Part shown: positions 17,136 through 25,702 of the stretch, piece by piece | Position numbering within the stretch: the stretch's first letter is position 1 | Layout: each line of letters opens with the position of its first letter | Assembly (NCBI GenBank): GCA_036493735.1 | Contig: DASXPH010000069.1 | Location: forward strand, 62,001 to 126,000 | DNA: 64,000 bases | Direction: 5' to 3' | Source: AG2 sp036493735 | GTDB lineage: Bacteria; Gemmatimonadota; Gemmatimonadetes; Gemmatimonadales; Gemmatimonadaceae | Notes under the pieces: generated by a model | Database searches by the model: none | Told to the model about the DNA's origin: nothing | The model's input: the letters and a program-made list of their open reading frames with translations, nothing else | Made by a program: the position numbers and the translations under genes

Positions 17136-19797
17136 ATGCCGAGAGCTGTCTTCGCCGCCGCAATCACGCTGTTCGCGAGTCTCTCGAGCCCCGCTGTGGT
17201 TCTCCGCGCGCAGAGCGTGCGCGAGTCCGGAGAGGCGCCGAGCGCCCGCGGGAACTACGGCCATGCCACGGCCGTGCCGCGTGTCGTCGCCGTGCGGCGC
17301 ACCGGGCGCATCACACTCGATGGCAAGCTCGACGAACCGGCGTCGCTGGCGGCGACCCCCATCACCAACTTCACTCAGCTCGATCCCGACGAGGGAAGGC
17401 CGGCATCCCAGCGAACCGAAGTGCGCTTCCTCTTCGACGACGAGGCGCTCTACATCGGAGCGACGATGTACGACACGGCCGGCGCGCCTGGCGTGACGAC
17501 GCGTCTCGTTCGTCGCGACGCTTCGTTCGATTCCGAGTACCTCCAGATTGTCATCGACGCCTATCACGATCATCTGAGCCGCGCCTTCTTCGAGCTGAAT
17601 CCCGCCGGCTCCAAGTCGGACTATATCGGCATCGGGACTTCATGCTGCGACCAGTCCTGGGATCCGATCTGGGAAGCTACGACCCGCATCGACCGCGACG
17701 GTTGGACGGCGGAGATTCGCATTCCCTACAGCCAGCTGCGCTTCTCGCGAGATTCCGTACAGACATGGGGACTCCAGGTGCGACGGTACATCAAACGCCG
17801 CGAGGCCTCATCCGGCCTCGAGCTCATGCCTTACGCGAGCGTGAAGTCGACCTCGCTCGCGTCCGTCGCGGGTACGCCCTTCGATACGCACGCGCGCCCC
17901 ACGCTGCGTGCGGGCCTCGATATTCGCGATCGCGTCACATCGAATCTCACCCTCAACGGAACGCTGAATCCGGACTTTGGCCAGGTGGAAGTCGATCCAG
18001 CCGTTCTCAACCTCTCGGCATTCGAGACGTTCTTTCCCGAGAAGCGACCGTTCTTCGTCGAGGGTGCCCAGGTCTTCGATTTCGGGATCTTCAATTGTGA
18101 TTTCTGCAGCAATGTGGAGTCGATGCAGGGTTTCTATTCACGGCGCGTCGGCCGGGCGCCCACCGGCGCGTCGCTCGCGACTGACAATTATGCGTTTGCT
18201 GATATTCCGGATGCCACCACCATACTCGGAGCGGGAAAGATTACCGGCCGAACTCGAGCGGCTATACCGTCGGTCTCCTCGACGCGCTCACCGGGCAAGC
18301 GACTGCGCGCGTCGAGACGGCGACCGGTCAGCGAAGCACCCAGGAAGTCGAGCCCCTCGCGAATTATTTCGTCGGCCGGCTGAAGCGCGATTATCGCAAC
18401 GGTGATCTGGTGGTCGGCGGCATTCTTTCTGGCGTCGTTCGGAACATCGATACGACGTTTGCGCCGCTCCTCGCGCGTCACGCCGAGATGTACGGTAACG
18501 ATGTCGTCCTGCGATGGGGAAACAGGGCGTACTCGCTCACGGCAAACGGGGCAGTGACCAATGTAAGCGGTGATCCGCGCGAGGTTCTCCTTCGTCAAGC
18601 GTCGAGTGCCCGCTACTTTCAGCGCCCGGATCGCGGCCGCGGCTCGGGCGGCTGGCTCTCCAACCGGCTCGACTCGAATGCAACCTCACTGCGAGGCCTC
18701 GGTGCCTACGCGCGGCTGGCAAAGGAGACTGGAGATTGGACCTGGGAGACCGCGCTCAACACCCGCAGCCCTGGATACGAATCCAACGACTACGCCTTTC
18801 AGCGTTCGGCGGACTATCTCTGGTACAACGCGAACCTGGTGCATTTCTGGTCGAAGCGCACCAACTGGTATCAGACGATGGTCGGCATCCTCGGCGGCCA
18901 GGCGCAGCAGAATTACGAGGGTGACCGCACCGGATTCCAATCTCAGGAATATTGGAGCGTGCAGACTCGCCAGTTCTGGAACATCAGTCAGTTCCTAATC
19001 GTTAGGCCGAGTGTCTTTGACGACCGGCAGTTGCGAGCCGGGCCCATCGTGCGCACGCCTGACAGTCGCTACACTGAACTGGACGTGGCGACCGATTCGC
19101 GCCATCGGGTTACGGGAACGCTCAGCCTGCAATACCACTGGGATCACCAGGGCGGCCGCGCACCGCAGGTCAATCTCGGCGCGAACATCCGGCCGGTGTC
19201 GAACCTGAGTCTCTCGTTGGGACCATCGTGGAGTGCCGGCTGGCTGCCGGCGCAGTACGTCACCGCTGTGGCGGATCCGACGGCCACGTCGTTCTATGGA
19301 TCGCGATACGTGATGTCGTCGATACATCAGCAGACGATCGGCCTCGACACGCGCCTGAGCTGGACCTATTCGCCGACGATGAGCCTCGAACTCTATATGC
19401 AGCCATTCCTCGCGTCGGCGCATTACTTCGACTTTAAGGAGTACGCAGCGCCACGAAGCGCGCATTGCGCGTATACGGCCGCGACCTCGGCACCATCAAT
19501 CAGAAAATCGGGAGCGACGGCGTCGTGTCGTCGTACACGATCGACCCCGACGCAACTGGACCGGCCGACGCGTTCACGATCTCCAATCCAGACCTCACGG
19601 AAGCGTCACTTCGCGGCAATGCTGTCTTTCGATGGGAGTACCGACCAGGATCGGTTCTCTACGTCGCGTGGACACACTCGCGTGCATCGGACGCGAGCTT
19701 CGGCGATCTGCGGTTTACGCGCGATCGCGAGGCGCTCTATGACACGCGACCAGACAACATCTTCCTTATCAAGGCGAGCTGGTGGCTTCCGATGTAG
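17136..19797 (+). pseudogene. DUF5916 outer-membrane protein (CBM9-like domain plus barrel), two frameshifts
   Basis: Starts at ATG 17136 with signal peptide FAAAITLFASLSSPAVVLRAQ. Residues about 60-230 are a CBM9-like sugar-binding domain (ITLDGKLDEPA, YIGATMYD, WTAEIRIPYSQLRF), followed by the DUF5916 barrel (LNPDFGQVEVDPAVLNLSAFETFFPEKRPFF is its hallmark, split here only in description). Reading is broken twice. Near 18250, GAGKITGR must shift by one missing base to continue as NSSGYTVGLLDA. Near 19458, YAAPRS must shift again to continue as RALRVYGRDLGTI and end in LIKASWWLP at 19797. All three segments are otherwise well conserved, so either these are two assembly errors or a very recent pseudogene. 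Likely role: surface glycan binding or uptake. Confidence 0.8.
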
Positions 19798-19806
19798 CGC
19801 CGCGAC

Positions 19807-20712
19807 TCACGAAATCCGCGCGCCGATCTTCTCTTCCAGATAGCGTTTACTGATCGCCGCCGCCTCCTTTGGCGAGAGTCCCGCCTCCGGCACGCTGTCC
19901 AACTCCACGATTGCCCAGCCCTTGAATCGCTCGGCGCGCAGCGCAGCGAAGATGCCGCGCAGATCGACCGAACCGCGTCCGAGCTCAACGAATTGGAAGG
20001 GGGCGCTGTGCGCCGGCTGACGCAGATCCTTGATGTGAAGGAGTGCAATCCGGCCCGCGTAACGATGGATCGCGCGCACTGGATCGCCGCCGCCCGCTTG
20101 ATAATGCGCGACATCGAACAGGAGCGGCACGTACTTCGGGTCGGTGGCGTCGAGCACGCGGTCGATGTCGGCCGGCTTCTCGCCGATGCTGCCCATGTGT
20201 GGATGATAGACCGCCTGCACCCCGACCTCCGCAACACGTTTTCCGATCTCGGTAAGCAGGTTGCCAAGGCGCACGTAATCGCCCGGTTCAACCGCGCGAC
20301 CTCTCGGGCGTTCGTCGATGAGCTGGAGATAGAGGCCGCCCGCCTGCCGAAGGAATCGCGCGTGGGCAAGGTGCTCGTCGATCACCTTCTCTTCGACGGC
20401 CGGATCGATCGGCACATTCCCACTGGAGAGCGCGACGAAGGTGAGATGTCGCGTCGCGAGCAGATCGCGCAGGGCGGCTGGGCGATCGGCGTATGCTTTG
20501 AGCACGCTGGTGCGGAGCTGAATGCCGGCGTAGCCGAGCGCGCTGATGTCGTCGATGGCGTGTTCGTCGTTGCCGCCCCACGTGATCGCGGCGCAGCCGA
20601 ACTTGATCTCATCCGCGCGCACCGAGGCCTCCCCAGCCAAGGAGATGGGCGCCAACGCGCCGGTGACCGCGGCACCGGCAACTTGACGGAGGAATTCTCT
20701 CCGATCTGGCAT
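19807..20712 (-). CDS. Tat-exported sugar phosphate isomerase/epimerase-like TIM-barrel protein
   Basis: 301 aa. The N-terminus RREFLRQVAGAAVTGALAP is a twin-arginine signal. The rest fits the xylose isomerase-like/AP endonuclease family 2 TIM barrel: GYAGIQLRT, VYHPHMGSIGE, LLFDVAHYQAGGGD, LLHIKD and WAIVELD supply the usual Glu/Asp/His metal ligands on successive strands. Such secreted members act on sugars or inositols; the substrate is unknown. The stop faces the DUF5916 gene 9 bp away. The 153-bp gap to the ligase gene contains a CGCAGA/CACAGAG repeat fragment. Confidence 0.82.
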   Translation of the reverse strand: MPDRREFLRQVAGAAVTGALAPISLAGEASVRADEIKFGCAAITWGGNDEHAIDDISALGYAGIQLRTSVLKAYADRPAALRDLLATRHLTFVALSSGNVPIDPAVEEKVIDEHLAHARFLRQAGGLYLQLIDERPRGRAVEPGDYVRLGNLLTEIGKRVAEVGVQAVYHPHMGSIGEKPADIDRVLDATDPKYVPLLFDVAHYQAGGGDPVRAIHRYAGRIALLHIKDLRQPAHSAPFQFVELGRGSVDLRGIFAALRAERFKGWAIVELDSVPEAGLSPKEAAAISKRYLEEKIGARIS

Positions 20713-20756
20713 TTCTCTTCCTCGTCTGAAGTCGGGATCTTGAGTGATTGTTCAAT

Positions 20757-20805
20757 AAGCCATAGAGAGCGCAGAAGGACACAGAGAGATAATGTAGCCA
20801 AAACC
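20757..20805. repeat. CGCAGAG/CACAGAG-type degenerate repeat, copy 1
   Basis: A short AT-richer stretch with GAGAGCGCAGAAGGACACAG and a following AGAGATAATG, between the TIM-barrel gene and the ligase. The same word family recurs at 32210-32400, 40468-40552 and 41225-41263, always outside genes. Confidence 0.5.
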
Positions 20806-20865
20806 GCGAGGAGGAATGACTCCTCTCGCTCTTCCCCAGCGTCACCAAACTCGGTACGATGCGGC

Positions 20866-21954
20866 ATGAACCTGCCTGTGAATCCGCCGATCCTTCCGAT
20901 GCTGGCGAATCGCGTATCCGAGCTGCCGCCTGGTGAAGGGTGGATCTTCGAGCCCAAGTGGGATGGCTTCCGCGCACTGATCTTTCGCGATGGCGACGAG
21001 CTGTTGATCCAGAGTCGCGACGAGAAGCCGCTCGATCGCTACTTCCCCGAACTGCAAGACGCGCTCAAAGCGCAGCTGCCGCCGCGATGTGTACTCGACG
21101 GCGAGCTGGTGATCGCGTTAGGCGATGCCCTCGATTTCGAGGCGCTCCAACTCCGGTTGCATCCGGCGGCGTCGCGCGTGAAGCTGCTCGCGAGAGAAAC
21201 GCCGGCGTCGGTAGTCTTCTTCGATCTGCTCTGTGTCGGCGACCGGGACATGCGCACGACGCCCTTTCGCGAGCGGCGTGCGATCCTCGAGGAGGTGCTC
21301 GCCGACGTCGATGTGCCATTACATGTCACGCCCGCCACCCGCGATCACACCATCGCCGCCGACTGGTTTCGGCGGTTCGAAGGCGCGGGGCTCGACGGCG
21401 TTGTCGCGAAAGCAGAGTCGGGCATCTACGAGCCGAACAAGCGCGTGATGCTGAAGGTGAAGCATGAACGGGAGTGCGACTGCGTCGTCGCGGGGTTCCG
21501 CTGGCACAAGAACGCGCACGGTGCCGCCATCGGCTCGCTGCTGCTTGGGCTCTACGACGCCGCGGGCAATCTCGAGCACGTCGGCGTCTGCGCGAGCTTC
21601 ACCACGGCCAGGCGTCGCGAGCTCGTCGACCTTCTCGCTCCGTACCGCAAGAACGCCCTCGAGGACCATCCGTGGCGCGCGTGGGCGGAAGCGGAACCTA
21701 ACGAAGCGGAGCGTGGGCACCGCCGGCCGGGCGCGCAAAGCCGGTGGAGTCAGGGAAAGGACCTGTCGTGGGAGCCGCTCCGTCCCGAGCTCGTCGTGCA
21801 GGTCGCGTACGATCACATGCAGGGCAGCCGCTTTCGTCACACCGCGCAGTTCCGCCGCTGGCGTCAGGACAAGCCCCCGCGGGATTGCACGTTCGATCAA
21901 CTGGAGGTGGTTCCACCGCACGAGCTGGCCGCGATCTTTAACGGTGGTTTGTGA
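20866..21954 (+). CDS. ligC: ATP-dependent DNA ligase, LigC type
   Basis: 362-aa stand-alone ligase with nucleotidyltransferase and OB-fold domains. Motif I is EPKWDGFR with adenylated Lys31; motif III is VVFFDLLCVG; motif IV is GLDGVVAKAES; motif V is MLKVKHERECD. The C-terminus RPELVVQVAYDHMQGSRFRH and RWRQDKPP is typical of the LigC branch linked to bacterial end joining and base-excision repair. The ATG at 20866 is preferred because PPILPMLA at the start matches family N-termini; the frame is open far upstream as a shadow. The stop lies inside a palindromic repeat (21951-22024). A separate LigD-type polymerase domain is encoded 1.9 kb away on the other strand. Confidence 0.9.
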   Translation: MNLPVNPPILPMLANRVSELPPGEGWIFEPKWDGFRALIFRDGDELLIQSRDEKPLDRYFPELQDALKAQLPPRCVLDGELVIALGDALDFEALQLRLHPAASRVKLLARETPASVVFFDLLCVGDRDMRTTPFRERRAILEEVLADVDVPLHVTPATRDHTIAADWFRRFEGAGLDGVVAKAESGIYEPNKRVMLKVKHERECDCVVAGFRWHKNAHGAAIGSLLLGLYDAAGNLEHVGVCASFTTARRRELVDLLAPYRKNALEDHPWRAWAEAEPNEAERGHRRPGAQSRWSQGKDLSWEPLRPELVVQVAYDHMQGSRFRHTAQFRRWRQDKPPRDCTFDQLEVVPPHELAAIFNGGL

Positions 21955-22024
21955 TCGGTGGTCGGTGGTCGGTGAGCCTGAGCCTCAGAAAACTGACAGC
22001 TACCGTCCACCGACCACCGATCAC
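21951..22024. repeat. Interspersed palindrome family (CTGACAGCT loop), copy A
   Basis: Perfect 18-bp inverted arms GTGATCGGTGGTCGGTGG (21951-21968) and its complement (22007-22024) around a loop containing CTGACAGCTACCG (21993-22005). The left arm contains the ligase stop codon. Related copies are at 25637-25700 and 63376-63424. It may act as the ligase terminator. Confidence 0.75.
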
Positions 22025-22028
22025 CGTA

Positions 22029-22057
22029 TTGACATCCCGCGGTCCCCGCGACACATA
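22029..22057 (+). promoter_or_regulatory. Possible sigma-70-like promoter
   Basis: TTGACA at 22029-22034, a 17-nt spacer and CACATA at 22052-22057, upstream of the gene at 22086. The -35 is perfect, the -10 is weak. Confidence 0.3.
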
Positions 22058-22085
22058 GGGGCCGCAATCTCCTGCGGAGGACTTT

Positions 22086-22682
<597 letters not shown>

Positions 22683-22762
22683 TCAGATGGCCTTAGGGCC
22701 ACTGGACAACATCTCGCGAACTTCGGTTGTCTAAGAAGTATCGTTTTTCAGGCGCCAATCCC

Positions 22763-23815
22763 ATGATCCGCTCGCTCGCGATCGCCGTAACGGCGGTGGG
22801 GCTCGTTGTCGCTCCGCCGCGGCTCGACGCCCAATCGGGCATCTTTCTCGACCGCAGCTACGTCGTCCACATGTGGCCGGACGAGGGCCTCCTCTACGAA
22901 GGCAAGACGGCGATCCCGCTCACGCTGCACCACGGCGCCGATTCACTCTACGCGACCCTGCGCAGCCCTCAGCCATCGTGGTCCACCGGGACGATGTGGT
23001 ATCTGACCCCGATGTTCGTCGTCCGCCAATTGGCGGCCAACGTCGACGCGTCGCTGCCGGTGCGGACCCCATCGTTCATGCCGAAGCTCGACTTTCAGTA
23101 TCTCGCCGCGCGTCGAATCGGCGGCAGCATTCGGCAGGCAGCCGCCGATTATCCCCTCGCGGCAATGATCCTCGGCTTCGACGGCACCTTCGGCCATTAC
23201 TCGAACGGACAGGCCGGATGCTTTCGGGCGAATGAGAAGCGCACCTCCGCCAGCAGCGGCGACTGCGTCATCGATCCGAGCGCGCCGCCTGGTTCGGACA
23301 CGCTCAACACCGTGGACGGCAGCTTCTCCACCTGGTATTTCAAGGTGCAGGGCAACATGCGGTATCAGTACTATAAGGACTCCCTACCCTTCACTTCGTT
23401 CACGCTTTCGGCCGGCGTGGAATGGCATCCGCCATTCCTCGAGCCGATCGGCGGGATGGACTCGTCGCTCGCGGCCGTGTACGGGCGCATTCGCCCGTTC
23501 GCCGGCGCGGCGCTCGCGCGGCGCAGCGAGTGGTCCTGTCCCGAGGCCATCCCATTTGGCTGGCTTCCATGCGGCCGTGGCCGCGTGAAGCTCGACACGT
23601 ATATCGAGTATCTGCCGACGCACCCCACGAACGTCTCGAGCGTCTCGACGACGACGGAGCTGGCGTGGACCTTCTCACGCTATGCCGGGATCGGACCGAT
23701 CGTACGACTGCACACAGGTCAGGATTACTACAACATGGGGCTGAGCCACGAGCTCAACGTGTTGCAGTTCGGGCTGACCGTCGATCTCGAGCGCGACCTT
23801 CCGCTGAAACGCTAG
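22763..23815 (+). CDS. Outer-membrane beta-barrel protein, unknown function
   Basis: 350 aa with signal peptide MIRSLAIAVTAVGLVVAP ending near RLDAQ. The mature part alternates aromatic and polar residues like a barrel and ends ELNVLQFGLTVDLERDL. The segment GTFGHYSNGQAG resembles the HxSNG region of outer-membrane phospholipase A, but other OMPLA motifs are not evident, so enzymatic function is only a possibility. The ATG at 22763 is preferred over a TTG 36 bp upstream because it begins the signal peptide. It converges on the polymerase-domain gene 11 bp away. Confidence 0.65.
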   Translation: MIRSLAIAVTAVGLVVAPPRLDAQSGIFLDRSYVVHMWPDEGLLYEGKTAIPLTLHHGADSLYATLRSPQPSWSTGTMWYLTPMFVVRQLAANVDASLPVRTPSFMPKLDFQYLAARRIGGSIRQAAADYPLAAMILGFDGTFGHYSNGQAGCFRANEKRTSASSGDCVIDPSAPPGSDTLNTVDGSFSTWYFKVQGNMRYQYYKDSLPFTSFTLSAGVEWHPPFLEPIGGMDSSLAAVYGRIRPFAGAALARRSEWSCPEAIPFGWLPCGRGRVKLDTYIEYLPTHPTNVSSVSTTTELAWTFSRYAGIGPIVRLHTGQDYYNMGLSHELNVLQFGLTVDLERDLPLKR

Positions 23816-23826
23816 CGCGTTTCTCG

Positions 23827-25164
23827 TTAGGCCTCGCCGCGATCACGCTTGCTGGCGGAAGCGCGGTGCTCCCGCCACTCGCGCGTCGGGTCGTCGTCGG
23901 GGTCCGGTTTCCCCTGTGCCGGCCGTATCTCGTTAGGCACATTCCGTAAATTCACGCGAATCCGCGTCCAGGTGGACGACCGACCACGCATCGAATCGAC
24001 AAGGACGTCGTCGGCGGCCAGATGCGCGGCAGCCTCGGGATGTCGCGTTTTCCAGCGCTCGAGACCGTCGAGCGCCGCCTGCTTGTGAGGCGAGTTCGCG
24101 ACGACGATGAGCGGCATCTTCGCGCGCGGCGTCTTCTTCGCGGCGGTCTTCTTCCCGCCTCGAGCGCGGGAGGGAGCGACGCGCGCTCCCTCGCCCTCCA
24201 TCTTCCGAAAGTGCGGCGGCCAGGGCGCGTCGCCGAGACCTGCCGCTTCGTCACGGGCTGCCAGCTCGAGCAGAGCATCCAGCGACCCGGGATGCTCGTC
24301 CATCGCCGCGTGCGGATCGCCTAACGAAGCAAATCGCTCCGGCATCGTCAACACCGTGAAGTCGGCGGGCTCGCAGTCGGGAATCTCCTTCCACCCGAGC
24401 GGCGCCGACACCCGAGCGTCGGGCAGCGGCCGCACCGAGTAGGCCGAGCAGGTGGTCCGATCCTTCGCGTTCTGGTTGTAGTCGAGAAAGACGCCATGGC
24501 GCTCCTCCTTCCACCAATTCGACGTCGCCAGCGTCGGCGCGCGCCGCTCGATCTCACGAGAGAACGCCAACGCGGCTCGACGCACATCGGTGAAGCTCCA
24601 CCGGGAGTGGATACGGACGTTGACGTGCATGCCGCGCGAGCCACTCGTCTTCGGCCAGCCGCGAAGACCCAACTCCGTGAGGAGCGCCTCCGCCTCGACG
24701 GCCACCCGCCTGACATCCCCCCAGGCGACGCCCGGCCCGGGATCGAGGTCGATCCGCAACTCGTCGGGGTGCTCGAGATCGCTCGCGCACACCGCGTGCG
24801 GGTGAAGTTCGATGCAACCCAGGTTCACTACCCAGGCCAGGCCCGCCGCGTCGTCCACGACGACTTCTTCGGCCGTGCGGCCGGAAGGAAAGGACAGCGT
24901 CACGGTGCGCAGCCACGATGGCCGGTTCTCCGGCGCGCGCTTCTGATAGAACGGCTCTTTCTCGGCGCCGTTCACGAATCGCTTGAGGACGATCGGCCGA
25001 TCGTGGATGCCGCGCAGCGCGCCCTCGGCGACGGACAGATAGTACTCGACCAGCTCGAGCTTCGTGAGCCTAACGAGCCGCGAGAAGTACGGTTTTCCCG
25101 GGTTGGTGACGCGGACCTCGCGCCCGTCGATCGACAGGACTTCGGCAGTCTCCTCGCGGGCCAT
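23827..25164 (-). CDS. LigD-type primase-polymerase domain protein
   Basis: 445 aa. Residues about 1-300 match the LigD polymerase (archaeo-eukaryotic primase) domain: RLTKLELVEYYL, FYQKRAPENRPSWL, RIDLDPGPG (catalytic Asp pair), WPKTSGSRGMHV and DYNQNAKDRTTCSAYSVRP. It extends DNA ends during non-homologous end joining. The usual LigD ligase and phosphoesterase domains are absent; instead there is a lysine-rich linker (KKTAAKKTPRAK) and a C-terminal acidic/basic tail. The stop TAA is formed by the repeated motif CCTAACG. The start is uncertain: ATG 25164 has no good ribosome site, whereas AGGAGG at 25205-25210 is spaced perfectly for an out-of-frame ATG at 25198. Confidence 0.85.
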   Translation of the reverse strand: MAREETAEVLSIDGREVRVTNPGKPYFSRLVRLTKLELVEYYLSVAEGALRGIHDRPIVLKRFVNGAEKEPFYQKRAPENRPSWLRTVTLSFPSGRTAEEVVVDDAAGLAWVVNLGCIELHPHAVCASDLEHPDELRIDLDPGPGVAWGDVRRVAVEAEALLTELGLRGWPKTSGSRGMHVNVRIHSRWSFTDVRRAALAFSREIERRAPTLATSNWWKEERHGVFLDYNQNAKDRTTCSAYSVRPLPDARVSAPLGWKEIPDCEPADFTVLTMPERFASLGDPHAAMDEHPGSLDALLELAARDEAAGLGDAPWPPHFRKMEGEGARVAPSRARGGKKTAAKKTPRAKMPLIVVANSPHKQAALDGLERWKTRHPEAAAHLAADDVLVDSMRGRSSTWTRIRVNLRNVPNEIRPAQGKPDPDDDPTREWREHRASASKRDRGEA

Positions 25165-25334
25165 CAGCGCCAAACGAATGGTATGAACATGAATGCATAT
25201 GAAGCCTCCTCGGCCAGACTCGCGCAAGGCAGACATTAAGATTCGCACTAAGATCCGTGACGGATGCGCCGGCCCGAGGGTCGGATTCACACGAAAGCAA
25301 CAAGTAGTCTTTCCACCCTCGATGGAGCTTCTCC

Positions 25335-25619
25335 ATGAAGACCTTTTTTGTCAGCGCTGCCATCGCCCTGTTGTTCGCTGCAGCCCCGAGCCGTCAAGCG
25401 TGTGCCCAGGCAGCAGCACCCGCACGGCAGCAAGCCGCGCGTCGCGAAAAGAACGAGCAGCATCCACGCATCCACGCTGCAATCAAAGAGCTCCAGGAGG
25501 CAAAGGCCGAGCTTCAGGCGGCGCCGCATGACTTCGGTGGCCATCGCGCCGACGCGGTCGTTGCCGTGGACAAGGCGATCGAGCAGCTCAGGCTTGCGCT
25601 GCAGTACGATAAGAAATAA
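25335..25619 (+). CDS. Small exported helical protein
   Basis: 94 aa with signal peptide FFVSAAIALLFAAAPSRQACA. The mature part is a predicted pair of helices with a repeated pattern HPRIHAAIKELQEAKAEL and DAVVAVDKAIEQLRLAL around APHDFGGHRAD. This HPRIxxAIxxLxxAKxxL / DFGGHR pattern occurs in a family of small periplasmic proteins of unknown function. Divergent from the polymerase-domain gene and followed by a palindromic repeat. Confidence 0.7.
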   Translation: MKTFFVSAAIALLFAAAPSRQACAQAAAPARQQAARREKNEQHPRIHAAIKELQEAKAELQAAPHDFGGHRADAVVAVDKAIEQLRLALQYDKK

Positions 25620-25636
25620 CCGTCGGTGGTGGGTGA

Positions 25637-25700
25637 ACGGTGAACGGTGGTCGGAGAGCTGACAGCTGTGAGCTGACAGCTACCGACCACCGTTCACCGT
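25637..25700. repeat. Interspersed palindrome family (CTGACAGCT loop), copy B
   Basis: Perfect 18-bp inverted arms ACGGTGAACGGTGGTCGG (25637-25654) and complement (25683-25700), loop with two tandem AGCTGACAGCT words. CTGACAGCTACCG at 25673-25685 is identical to copy A. It lies between the stops of two convergent genes (25619 and 25703), so it may terminate both. Confidence 0.8.
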
Positions 25701-25702
25701 TT

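Noticed and set aside
22763..23815. Outer-membrane phospholipase A
   Set aside because: Only a GHYSNG stretch resembles it; the remaining OMPLA motifs are not recognisable.
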